Shown here one piece after another: positions 18,047 through 25,364 of a DNA stretch of 64,000 nt. The notes under the pieces are model-generated. The model saw only the letters and a program-made list of their open reading frames with translations. It was not told where the DNA came from and made no database searches. Position numbers and translations under genes: made by a program. Within the stretch, counting starts at the first letter, position 1; every line of letters starts with the position of its first letter. Source of the stretch: a virus; the IMG/VR virus record IMGVR_UViG_3300010373_000039, positions 1 to 64,000 of that record, one strand, 5' to 3'.

Positions 18047-18413
18047 GTCCTTTGGCAAATTCATCGTATTCGGCGATGGCACGGTTGATTTCATCGACCT
18101 TATCCAATTGGGACTTTTCAGTTGCCTCAAGCATTTTCGGGAACAACCGAACCGCCGCAATTTTTATTTTAAGAGGAGCATCCTTCAGCGGCGTGTAGAC
18201 GATATGATCAGCTAGGTTGTCGCTGGTGGATTGGCTGTATGAAATAATCCACGACGAACCGTCCCGATGCCATTTCAAAACTAGCAATCCATGGTCCGGG
18301 TGGGGACCGGTACAAATCGCATCGACCCGACCCGGAATTGTGTTGAGGTGGTTTTGAAATCCCACGATCCGAATCATTAGTTGGTTCGCCGCGTCTTGTA
18401 CGGTCATGTTCAT
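18036..18413 (-). CDS. Hypothetical protein of the reverse-strand island, 125 aa
   Basis: I chose the ATG at 18413, two bases after the stop of the upstream gene at 18416; a longer frame to 18539 would overlap that gene. The protein has a beta-rich core and a helical C-terminus. Its 3' end overlaps the convergent plus-strand gene by 11 bases. No family recognised. Confidence 0.6.
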   Translation of the reverse strand: MNMTVQDAANQLMIRIVGFQNHLNTIPGRVDAICTGPHPDHGLLVLKWHRDGSSWIISYSQSTSDNLADHIVYTPLKDAPLKIKIAAVRLFPKMLEATEKSQLDKVDEINRAIAEYDEFAKGLKR

Positions 18414-18415
18414 AT

Positions 18416-18697
18416 TTAATTTACCTGTTGAGGAAGGTCCAACCACAATGATACGACCCGCCGCTGCCACTCCGGCAATTCCGACATATCCTTTTTGTAG
18501 GGAATTCGTGCGTTGATGACGGTTTGCACGTCGCCCCAATGTTTCCGGTCAATTTGTTCCGGGGCGATGTACGCAATCCTTTCCCCTATTTGTTTTAATT
18601 GATTGGCCAGCAACTCACCATCCTTGCCGCCCTCCTCGGCAAGGCGAATCAATTGACCAACCAACGGGACTAAATATCGTGGTTCTTTCATACCCAT
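18416..18697 (-). CDS. Hypothetical helical protein of the reverse-strand island, 93 aa
   Basis: This short helical protein starts at ATG 18697, or at 18691 two codons later. A TATAAT hexamer (18704-18699 on this strand) sits directly before it. With its partner it forms the only reverse-strand unit inside the structural half. Function unknown. Confidence 0.6.
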   Translation of the reverse strand: MGMKEPRYLVPLVGQLIRLAEEGGKDGELLANQLKQIGERIAYIAPEQIDRKHWGDVQTVINARIPYKKDMSELPEWQRRVVSLWLDLPQQVN

Positions 18698-18698
18698 A

Positions 18699-18704
18699 AT
18701 TATA
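18699..18704 (-). promoter_or_regulatory. TATAAT box before the reverse-strand gene pair
   Basis: A perfect reverse-strand TATAAT would place the transcription start next to the ATG at 18691, giving a leaderless or near-leaderless message. No convincing -35 is present. Confidence 0.35.
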
Positions 18705-18712
18705 CCGCAGGG

Positions 18713-18745
18713 TACGTTGGCCGTGTTTAGCAGGGTCGTTATAAT
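18713..18745 (+). promoter_or_regulatory. TACGTTG-type promoter of the scaffold gene
   Basis: TACGTTG (18713-18719) gives a -35 of TTGGCC (18717-18722). After 17 bases comes a perfect TATAAT (18740-18745). It is the best-formed member of the family and points to the scaffold gene at 18803. Confidence 0.8.
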
Positions 18746-18802
18746 CCCCGCCCGGTTGAGGAATTTTCCTCGAAAACACGTTCATTTACAGGAGACCGAT
18801 CG

Positions 18803-19606
18803 ATGAAGTTCAATATCAGTGCCGATGAGTACGCCGCGCTTCCCGATGCCCTCAAGTCGGCATACAAGCCGCAGGGCGATGGGTATCAACTGCAGGTAGA
18901 GGGGTTGGACACCGACCCCAAGAAGGTCAAGGAATTCCGCGACAACAATTTGAAGTTGGAGCGGGAGAAGCGGGAATTGGCCGCGCAAATGGAAAAGTAC
19001 AAAGGGATTGACCCCGAGGAATACGCCCGGCTGCAGGAGGCGGCGAACAAACTTCGCGAATTAGAGGAGAAAAACCAAATCTCCGCCGGCAACCTCGAGG
19101 AGGTCGTGGCCAAGCGCACCGAAACGATGCGCCAGGATTACGATAAGCGGTTGGACGCCACCAAGAAATTGTTGGACGCAACCACCGCCGAGCGTGACCG
19201 TTACAAATCCGGTTTCCACAACCAAAAAATGGACGCACACCTGCGATCCGCGCTCAACAAGGCCGGCAACCTCAAGAACGGTGCCGATAACCTTCTGATC
19301 CGCGAGGCGCGGGAATTGTTCACGTTGGACGAGGAGAACGATACCATCGCGTCCAAGGACCTGTACAATGACAAGGGCGAGCCCATGACCGCCGAGGAAT
19401 GGGGTAAGCGCATGGTCATTGAACGCCCCTATTTGTTCGAGCCGGCCCAGGGTTCGGGCGCATCGGGCGGAAGCAAGGGCAATGGCGGGGCCAATCGCGG
19501 CCAATCGAAAATCAAGGTGTTGTCCAATCCCTCGCCGGTGGACTTCGGCAAAAGCTTGGAAGGCATCGCATCCGGCGAGGTTGAGGTACAAACGGCCGAC
19601 GAATAG
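18803..19606 (+). CDS. Scaffolding-like protein, 267 aa
   Basis: After a short N-terminal globular part, residues about 40-140 form an extended charged coiled coil rich in E, K and R. A mixed region follows, then a glycine/serine-rich linker and an acidic end. This is the architecture of phage capsid scaffolds, and the gene precedes the capsid gene, although the nucleotide island separates them. AGGAGA precedes the ATG. Lysine codons are mostly AAG, unlike the neighbours. Confidence 0.6.
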   Translation: MKFNISADEYAALPDALKSAYKPQGDGYQLQVEGLDTDPKKVKEFRDNNLKLEREKRELAAQMEKYKGIDPEEYARLQEAANKLRELEEKNQISAGNLEEVVAKRTETMRQDYDKRLDATKKLLDATTAERDRYKSGFHNQKMDAHLRSALNKAGNLKNGADNLLIREARELFTLDEENDTIASKDLYNDKGEPMTAEEWGKRMVIERPYLFEPAQGSGASGGSKGNGGANRGQSKIKVLSNPSPVDFGKSLEGIASGEVEVQTADE

Positions 19607-19625
19607 GCAGAGGATTCATCGGTCG

Positions 19626-19668
19626 CCGGTGGGGGCGGTTCGGGTTGAATATCCGGCCGCCCCACCGG
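19626..19668 (+). terminator. GC-rich hairpin after the scaffold gene
   Basis: CCGGTGGGGGCGG (19626-19638) pairs with CCGCCCCACCGG (19657-19668) with one bulged G. No T-run follows. It begins 20 bases after the stop and could slow or end transcription, or protect the message. Confidence 0.45.
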
Positions 19669-19684
19669 ATATAAATTGGGGTGG

Positions 19685-19764
19685 TGTCCGGGTGCATGGT
19701 GTACAGGGAGAGCCTGTTTCCGGGTCGATGCCATAGGATGGCCCTCATGAAACACACCCGGACA
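19685..19764 (+). other. Long-range inverted repeat in the intergenic gap
   Basis: GGTGTCCGGGTG (starting 19683) and CACCCGGACATC (ending 19766) can pair with one G-T wobble. They enclose a small hairpin ACAGG...CCTGT near 19704-19718. The 176-base gap between the scaffold gene and the gene at 19783 holds no open frame, so a structured RNA is possible. Confidence 0.35.
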
Positions 19765-19782
19765 TCATTTTAAGGATTTTGG

Positions 19783-20115
19783 ATGACCCCAACCGATCAC
19801 ATTTGCCTGGATGCCACGATCCTTGGTGGAAACCAAAAAACCGAGGTACAAATCTTTGATCGTGGGGAAAAACGATGGTTTCGGGCCATGATTTGGCGTA
19901 ATGGCCGCAAGTGTCGCCCGGCCGAATTCCGCGTGGATGCCACGTTGACCATCGAGGAATTATTAGTTGCGGCGTTGTTGGAAATCCAACCCAACACCAA
20001 CGAACCACAAAAACCAGGTTTCACCACCGGATGGGGATTATTTTGTTTAGGCATCGCTACCGGTAGTGTCCTTTCATCCTTTGTTATTTGGTTGCTTTGG
20101 TTACTTCACAATTGA
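19783..20115 (+). CDS. Membrane-anchored hypothetical protein, 110 aa
   Basis: The first 75 residues are soluble and beta-rich. A single strongly hydrophobic segment (about residues 85-108) forms a C-terminal tail anchor. AAGGA precedes the ATG. Function unknown. Confidence 0.55.
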   Translation: MTPTDHICLDATILGGNQKTEVQIFDRGEKRWFRAMIWRNGRKCRPAEFRVDATLTIEELLVAALLEIQPNTNEPQKPGFTTGWGLFCLGIATGSVLSSFVIWLLWLLHN

Positions 20116-20146
20116 CGGTCTAACCAAGGGGTATAAATGGGGTTGG

Positions 20147-21073
20147 ATGATCGAAACCAAATGCACATGTCTGGTCGATGGTAACTTCATTTTTTGGCGG
20201 GCGTACCACACGCCGGGAATGAACCTTTCTCATCGGTGCGATCGTTGCCGGGTTGCCGGCGCAAACGATCCCAAATGCCCGGTATGTGCCGGAACCGGAC
20301 GCGAACCCACCAAGGCAACCTATGGGTTTATCCGTGAAATTCTTTCAATATTAAAGGAATCGCGGCCGCGACAATTGGCGGTGGTGTTTGACGGTCCCCG
20401 TGGGGAATTGCGCCGGCGCGCCATTTGGCCGGGATACAAGGCCAACCGCGATGATAACGACGATCCGGGGGTGACGTGGCAAATGATCCGTATCAAGGAA
20501 ATCCTCCGGACGATGGGGGTTTGTGTGGTGGAGTGTCGGGGACACGAGGCCGATGATGCGCTGGCGACGTTGGCCGTCCGGTGCGCAACCCAAAACCGGA
20601 CGGTGACGATTATCACCCGCGATAAGGATATACGGCAATTGTGTTCGGACCGTCGTATCAAATGCTTCGATCCGGTTTCCAAAACCACCTACGATTGGAT
20701 CACCGCCGGCAAGAAATGGGGCATTCGCACCCGGCAAATTTTCGATATGCTGGTTTTATCCGGGGATGGCACCGATGGGATTCCCGGAATCATGGGGATT
20801 GGCGAGAAAACCGCCGCCAAACTTCTTCAATTGTATCGGAATGTGGACGGGGTGATTGCGGCGGCGAATGGTGGGTTATTGACGCCCAAAACCGCCGAAT
20901 CGATCAAAAACGCGGTGGCACGGGGGTACATTGACCGCAACAAAACCCTTGTCCAATTGGATCGTAACATTTCATTCCAACCCGGTACGTTGGTGATGCG
21001 GACGAAACGTATTAACTTAAGTGCATCGGTCCCGTTGTTCAAAGCACTCGGGTTCCGGAGTTTGTTGGGCTAG
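20147..21073 (+). CDS. 5'-3' exonuclease (PolI N-domain/FEN-like) with zinc insert
   Basis: Flap-nuclease motifs are in order: DGNFIFWRAY near residue 11, VFDGPRGELRRRAIWPGYKANRD, GHEADDALAT, TRDKDIRQL and the helix-three-turn-helix SGDGTDGIPGIMGIGEKTAAKLL. These enzymes remove RNA primers and 5' flaps. A CDRC...CPVC insertion (C31, C34, C44, C47) is an added zinc site. The phage PolA has no 5' nuclease domain, so this gene probably supplies it. I chose ATG 20147; its Shine-Dalgarno site is weak. Confidence 0.85.
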   Translation: MIETKCTCLVDGNFIFWRAYHTPGMNLSHRCDRCRVAGANDPKCPVCAGTGREPTKATYGFIREILSILKESRPRQLAVVFDGPRGELRRRAIWPGYKANRDDNDDPGVTWQMIRIKEILRTMGVCVVECRGHEADDALATLAVRCATQNRTVTIITRDKDIRQLCSDRRIKCFDPVSKTTYDWITAGKKWGIRTRQIFDMLVLSGDGTDGIPGIMGIGEKTAAKLLQLYRNVDGVIAAANGGLLTPKTAESIKNAVARGYIDRNKTLVQLDRNISFQPGTLVMRTKRINLSASVPLFKALGFRSLLG

Positions 21074-21076
21074 AGA

Positions 21077-21514
21077 ATGGCAAATAAAAATCAAAAATGT
21101 GAAACGGTGGCGCACGCGGTGAATCGATTGTACGCAACGTGCGAATTTCTTGCATCTCAAGGTTTCGTGTTGACCGGCGCGATGTTTGTTGTGAAACCCA
21201 AAGGGGATTTCAAGCAAAACGCGGTCAAACATGTTACCGACGACGGGCGTGTGGGTACGGTGCGGATCATGCCGCCGGATGGAATGAAACCCCCGGCCGA
21301 GGGAAATGGCGGTCCATTGACCCCATTAAAGGCGGCGGTGGTGGTCACCGCCAGCGCAATCGCATCCGGTGCCGTGACGGCGGCGGTCCATGCCCATGGC
21401 GGCGGTAAACCGGTAATGGGCGAGATTTGCAAGAATTGTGGTGGTGCGAACCTTCAACGAATGGGTACGTGTTTGTATTGTCAGGATTGCGGGGAGTCGA
21501 ACGGGTGCAGTTAA
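21077..21514 (+). CDS. Protein with NrdJ-type C-terminal zinc tail, 145 aa
   Basis: The last 30 residues (CKNCGG...GTCLYCQDCGESNGCS) match the Zn-binding tail of class II (B12-dependent) ribonucleotide reductases, also seen on some phage proteins. The rest is not a reductase: a helical N-terminus, a TVRIMPPDGM stretch and an alanine-rich hydrophobic segment (about residues 85-105). It sits between exonuclease and nucleotide-kinase genes, which suggests a nucleotide-metabolism link (inference). Confidence 0.5.
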   Translation: MANKNQKCETVAHAVNRLYATCEFLASQGFVLTGAMFVVKPKGDFKQNAVKHVTDDGRVGTVRIMPPDGMKPPAEGNGGPLTPLKAAVVVTASAIASGAVTAAVHAHGGGKPVMGEICKNCGGANLQRMGTCLYCQDCGESNGCS

Positions 21515-21524
21515 TGGAGTAGCG

Positions 21525-22154
21525 ATGACGACCCTTAACGACATGGCGAACGGACGGCCGTTGTGTGATCCTTTGATTGTCTATCTGATAGGTCCATCGT
21601 GCGCCGGCAAGGGAACGTTTATCGCATCCGAACGCAACCGTGAAAACGTGGCGTTTGTCGAGGTGGGTCGGGAATTCCGCAAACGCTATCCCCCCGAGCA
21701 TTTCCGTGGGTGCGGGTCGCCGGACCATTTGGAGGCCGAGGCACTTCAAATCTTCCAAGAACAATTCACGGCCGCGTTGACCGATTGTCCCGACATCATT
21801 TACGTGGACGGTCAACCCCGCCGAACATCCCAGGTTATTCCCACCGCACCGCCCCAATTCAATCGCCGGATGTATTTGATTATCAGCGCCGCGGACACGG
21901 TTTTGGCCGCACGCGCTTTGCAACGATTCGGCGGTGAGAATAATGAGGGTTATGCCATTTGCCGTAAACGTGCGGTCAACGATCGGGTCGATTTATTCGA
22001 TGTGCTTCACGCACTGATTTTGAAGGGCGAACGGGTTTTCGCTATTGACGGCAGCAAATCTCCGGACGATGTAGCCGAAGATATTCGCGCCACGATCTAC
22101 AATCACGTAATGAAGGATCACCTTTATTGTCGCGCGGATGGGCATCCGCGATAA
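21525..22154 (+). CDS. Adenylate-kinase-like nucleotide kinase, 209 aa
   Basis: The P-loop GPSCAGKGT (residues 23-31) and YVDGQPRR (residues 93-100, the GxPR element of adenylate-kinase folds) define a nucleoside monophosphate kinase-type enzyme. I place the start at ATG 21525, eleven bases after the previous stop. A role beside ThyX in making dNTPs is plausible; which monophosphate it uses cannot be told. Confidence 0.7.
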   Translation: MTTLNDMANGRPLCDPLIVYLIGPSCAGKGTFIASERNRENVAFVEVGREFRKRYPPEHFRGCGSPDHLEAEALQIFQEQFTAALTDCPDIIYVDGQPRRTSQVIPTAPPQFNRRMYLIISAADTVLAARALQRFGGENNEGYAICRKRAVNDRVDLFDVLHALILKGERVFAIDGSKSPDDVAEDIRATIYNHVMKDHLYCRADGHPR

Positions 22155-22218
22155 CGATTGGGACCGCCGGTTTGGGCAAAACCACCGGTGGGTGTTTGCG
22201 GGTTGTGGGTTGGCAACC

Positions 22219-22245
22219 GGTCGTCCCGGATCGTATGGGACGACC
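22219..22245 (+). terminator. Perfect 9-bp hairpin upstream of the gene at 22273
   Basis: GGTCGTCCC (22219-22227) and GGGACGACC (22237-22245) form a perfect stem with a nine-base loop and no T-run. It could be a terminator or an operator. Its presence argues that the following gene starts at 22273 and not upstream. Confidence 0.4.
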
Positions 22246-22272
22246 GCCCAATCCTTCGTTGGGAGGTTATTT

Positions 22273-22635
22273 GTGTTCTTCAGTGCAGCGCAGATTCGCG
22301 AGCGCTCTCGCGAAAATCGGAGGAATTTGGTTCGGTTGGATGAAGCCTTGACGGCATCGCGGGAATCGGAGTTGGCCAAAAGGGCATCCGAAACCGTCGT
22401 GTCCGTGGGACGTGCCCGCGTGGAGTTGGGTTGGTTGGCACGGAACAACCCGGTGGAATTGGAACATTTGATGGATTCGTGCCCGCCCGACCACAAGGAT
22501 TTTTGGGCAATTACCCTGGTGTACGAACGCTATGAAAAGCGCATCCGAAATTCGGTCAGTAAGCACCGGAGCGATCGACGCCGCGACACCCTCGCCGGCC
22601 TCGCCGCCGTTGGACGCGCCGCGGCGGTTTGCTGA
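22273..22635 (+). CDS. Hypothetical helical protein, 120 aa
   Basis: The start is GTG 22273, six bases after GGGAGG. The product is basic and mostly helical (a charged coil in residues 8-55). Its last 104 bases overlap the next gene in another frame, an unusually long overlap, so the true end of one of the two may differ from the open frame. Confidence 0.5.
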   Translation: MFFSAAQIRERSRENRRNLVRLDEALTASRESELAKRASETVVSVGRARVELGWLARNNPVELEHLMDSCPPDHKDFWAITLVYERYEKRIRNSVSKHRSDRRRDTLAGLAAVGRAAAVC

Positions 22636-22846
22636 TGCAATCGCCACGTGGATTCGGGCCGAATGGTATTTCCGCGCCGGTCCCCGTGCGTTCCAAACGC
22701 CGGAGGACACGTGGTTGTTGAACGCCGAGGACAATCTTCGACAGGTGTTGACCGGGTGTCGTGGGTTGCAGGAGGCGTTCGAGACGGTTTGCGATCACGA
22801 GGAAATGTCGTTGTTGTACTATTTGGAATTAGGAGGAAAACCGTGA
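22532..22846 (+). CDS. Hypothetical protein, 104 aa
   Basis: The conserved-looking part is residues 35-104 (AIATWIRAEWYFRAG...). The only in-frame ATG is at 22532, inside the preceding gene. The stop overlaps the next GTG start. No family recognised. Confidence 0.5.
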   Translation: MKSASEIRSVSTGAIDAATPSPASPPLDAPRRFADAIATWIRAEWYFRAGPRAFQTPEDTWLLNAEDNLRQVLTGCRGLQEAFETVCDHEEMSLLYYLELGGKP

Positions 22847-23001
22847 AACGCGGCAACCACCCGTTCGGGTTCGGGGATTTGTTGTTCATGTCCGGATTGG
22901 CGGCATTGGTTGGCGCGTTCGTTTTTCTTAGGTTTCACAATAATCGGGAACCATCATCGGACCGTTGGCAATCCTTCGTACACCTTCTTTCAAATAACTG
23001 A
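22843..23001 (+). CDS. Small single-pass membrane protein, 52 aa
   Basis: GTG at 22843 follows a perfect AGGAGG six bases upstream and overlaps the previous stop (GTGA). The product has a basic N-terminus, a hydrophobic segment (about residues 12-30) and a polar tail. Function unknown. Confidence 0.6.
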   Translation: MKRGNHPFGFGDLLFMSGLAALVGAFVFLRFHNNREPSSDRWQSFVHLLSNN

Positions 23002-23003
23002 TC

Positions 23004-23741
23004 ATGAGCACAAAGTTTGCCCATAGCGGGGATTTGGGAGATATTATCTACGCAATGCCCGCGATCCGGGCATCGGGTGGCGGTTCCCTTCAATTGTGGA
23101 ATAACCAGGGTGTCACCACCCATGCCATGACCCCCCAACGGGTGTCAATCATCTACGATTTTTTGATTTCCCAGGACTACATCACGGCGGTTGAATTCGG
23201 CCCCCGGGCCAACCATCCCCTCAACAATTTCCGTGCGTTCAACAACGGTCGTCGCAATTTGGTGGACATGCATTTGGCCGCAATGGGGTTGCCGGTGGCC
23301 GAGCGGCGTTTCCCGTGGATTAAGATCGACGAGCCCCGTCGCGTGGCCGAGGTCATCATCTGGCGAACCCCACGATGGCACAGTTTTGAATTCCCGTGGG
23401 ATCATATTTGGGAACGGTTCGGCAAATTGTCGATTGGTTTCATTGGCTATCCCGACGAACACAAAGAATTTGTCCGGAGAACCGGACACAGGGTCGATCA
23501 CATCCCAACGGCTAATTTGTACGAGGCGGCGAGGGTCATTGCCGGCAGTACCGTTTGTGTTGGCAATCAAACATGTCTTGCCGCAATCGCCCACGGTTTG
23601 CGACACCCCATGATTTTGGAGATTTGTGGTCACGAACCCGTGGCCGTTTTTCAGTACGATGGTTTGTTCAATGCATATGATGCCGACTTTACACTTCCAA
23701 CCTTAACCAAGGAAAAACATGCGCGCGTTTCTAGTGTATGA
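23004..23741 (+). CDS. GT-B-type glycosyltransferase (family 9-like)
   Basis: The N-terminus (FAHSGDLGDIIYAMPAIR) is the first strand-loop of ADP-heptose/family 9 glycosyltransferases. The C-terminal donor-side part keeps VCVGNQTCLAAIAHGLRHPMI. At 245 residues it is shorter than LPS heptosyltransferases. Similar short forms occur in phages with unknown acceptors. The 3' end overlaps thyX by 23 bases. Confidence 0.65.
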   Translation: MSTKFAHSGDLGDIIYAMPAIRASGGGSLQLWNNQGVTTHAMTPQRVSIIYDFLISQDYITAVEFGPRANHPLNNFRAFNNGRRNLVDMHLAAMGLPVAERRFPWIKIDEPRRVAEVIIWRTPRWHSFEFPWDHIWERFGKLSIGFIGYPDEHKEFVRRTGHRVDHIPTANLYEAARVIAGSTVCVGNQTCLAAIAHGLRHPMILEICGHEPVAVFQYDGLFNAYDADFTLPTLTKEKHARVSSV

Positions 23742-24789
23742 TGGTGGCGATTCGGTCTACGTTCCGCCGACGATGGGAACCCCCCGTGCCGATCAAATGC
23801 ACGGAACGCCGGGCGAGCAATTGGTCGAAATCTCCGGGCGCGTGTGCTATGACTCGCTGGGCACCGGCCGCAACACCCCCGAGTACCATAAACACCTTTT
23901 AGGTGTTAAACACTATTCGGTGCATGAGCACGTACATTTCACGGTCGAGGTCCAAGATTGGATGGACCCAACCCCGTGGATTGGTATTCCGGATGTGGTG
24001 TTCCGACCCATGCGTTCCGTCGCCCGTAACCGATTTACCTTCAATCTTCGTCACGCTTTGGAGTGGCCTACCCAACTTCCGCCGAATCTTTACAACGAAC
24101 GTGTTATCAAGGATTGGGGGCGCATTCTACAATGGGCGGCGCATGGGGTGGTGCCCAATTTGGTTCCCACGCCGGAAACGCGAATGCCACCGTCGTTGGA
24201 AATGCGTTTGGTGCGGCCCGAAACCGACCGGGAATGCTTCGTGTCACTGTTCCTTGAGGATTCGTTGGTGTGGTCGCACGAGCAGGTACGACACCGTTTC
24301 AACATGTCCCAACGATCCGGACGGTTCTGCGATCAAACCGACCGCGAATACGCCATACATCCCTTGTTGAAAAAATACCTCAACGAGGCCGGGTACATGG
24401 CATTGAACCCGGAGGACGGCGAGCAATTGTTCATGCAACCGACCGTCAACGATGCCGCCATACACGCCCGGACCCGGTTGGGCAATGACATCGGGTCGTT
24501 AATAACCCAAACCAAAATGGTCTACGAGGCCACGGTGGACGCGCTGCAAAAATACATCGGCGAAACCATGTCGGTGGATGCGACCACGGCCCGCAAACAG
24601 GCACGATCGGCCGGACGCTATTACCTTGGCCAGGGACTTTCCACCGAAATGATTTTCACGGCATCGGTCGCGTCGTGGCGGGGCATCTTTGAAAAACGGG
24701 TCAATCCGGCCGCCGACGCCGCGATTCACGAATTGATGTCGCAGGCTAAGGATTGTGTGTTAAAATCCCGTTACGGCCAATTGTTCTAA
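23719..24789 (+). CDS. thyX: Flavin-dependent thymidylate synthase ThyX
   Basis: It converts dUMP to dTMP with FAD, NADPH and methylene-tetrahydrofolate. Family features in order: HYSVHEHVHFTVEV (64-77), QVRHRFNMSQRSGRF (189-203, the signature loop), and ARSAGRYYL...TASVASWRGIFEKR near the C-terminus. At 356 residues it is longer than usual (about 220-250), with extra segments around residues 80-180. The signature has six, not seven, residues between RHR and Ser. Probably active, with altered dUMP-loop geometry. Confidence 0.88.
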   Translation: MRAFLVYDGGDSVYVPPTMGTPRADQMHGTPGEQLVEISGRVCYDSLGTGRNTPEYHKHLLGVKHYSVHEHVHFTVEVQDWMDPTPWIGIPDVVFRPMRSVARNRFTFNLRHALEWPTQLPPNLYNERVIKDWGRILQWAAHGVVPNLVPTPETRMPPSLEMRLVRPETDRECFVSLFLEDSLVWSHEQVRHRFNMSQRSGRFCDQTDREYAIHPLLKKYLNEAGYMALNPEDGEQLFMQPTVNDAAIHARTRLGNDIGSLITQTKMVYEATVDALQKYIGETMSVDATTARKQARSAGRYYLGQGLSTEMIFTASVASWRGIFEKRVNPAADAAIHELMSQAKDCVLKSRYGQLF

Positions 24790-24799
24790 GCGAGGGAAC

Positions 24800-25123
24800 G
24801 TGCATTTCAATCAAGCCATGGACGCGGTTGTGGACGAATACACGTCGGACGCCGATTTGGATCGGCTATGGGTATTCTTGGGTTCGTACAAATTGGCGAT
24901 GCGCAAACTGTACTACGAACAACGACCCAAAATGAAATGGCGACCGCTGGTCCCCATCTTTCGCAAGGTGAACAAGAAAATCGATTTGATTTGGGACGAG
25001 ATGCTTAAACGGCAATTTTGCCCGTCCTACTACCGTTACCGTTATCGCGAAGGTTTACAACGTCCGGAGTGGATTCCGGAACGAAACTTCCTTCGCCACG
25101 AGATCCCCTCGGCGTTCGATTAA
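24800..25123 (+). CDS. Hypothetical protein, 107 aa
   Basis: It starts with GTG after GAGGGA, ten bases behind thyX. The product is helical, basic and tyrosine/tryptophan-rich. It ends the nucleotide island just before the capsid promoter. No family recognised. Confidence 0.5.
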   Translation: MHFNQAMDAVVDEYTSDADLDRLWVFLGSYKLAMRKLYYEQRPKMKWRPLVPIFRKVNKKIDLIWDEMLKRQFCPSYYRYRYREGLQRPEWIPERNFLRHEIPSAFD

Positions 25124-25136
25124 AAATTTCATTTCC

Positions 25137-25170
25137 TACGTTGCACGTATATTTTCTTGTGGTATATATC
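25137..25170 (+). promoter_or_regulatory. TACGTTG-type promoter of the capsid unit
   Basis: TACGTTG (25137-25143) gives TTGCAC as -35. The TATATATC run at 25163-25170 offers -10 hexamers at spacings of 16 to 18. It lies 14 bases after the preceding stop. Confidence 0.65.
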
Positions 25171-25364
25171 CCATCTCGTGAAGATGATTTCGGTGGCTAT
25201 GCCGATCATCTAACCACCAGAAACTGAGTCCCGACAGAATCCGTGGGCGGCGCTCATGGATTGCCTATAGACGGCGTTTGTAGGCAGCTCTCCGGCGGAG
25301 GGCCAAGAGGATCACTGGTTGCACCAGCGTTTCATTTGGTCCCTTTCCGAAATGGAGATCTGTC
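25171..25364 (+). other. Structured 190-base leader of the capsid unit
   Basis: No gene lies here. AGATGAT (25182-25188) pairs with ATCATCT (25205-25211), with an inner CGG/CCG. Further possible stems are TGCCTA/TAGGCA near 25260-25285, CTCC/GGAG, and CTGG/CCAG enclosed by GGGCCAA/TTGGTCC. It could be an mRNA leader, an RNA element associated with the downstream homing endonuclease, or the core of a degenerate intron; I could not identify group I core motifs. Confidence 0.4.

Noticed and set aside
20980-21025. A sixth TACGTTG promoter near 20988
   Set aside because: TACGTTG occurs here but within coding sequence, and the -10 position (TAACTT) is poor; it is likely chance.
25171-25364. Group I or group II intron core in the capsid leader
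   Set aside because: Hairpins are present, but I could not identify the conserved core or domain V sequences, and no pair of splice sites gives both a U before the 5' site and a terminal G; kept only as a question.
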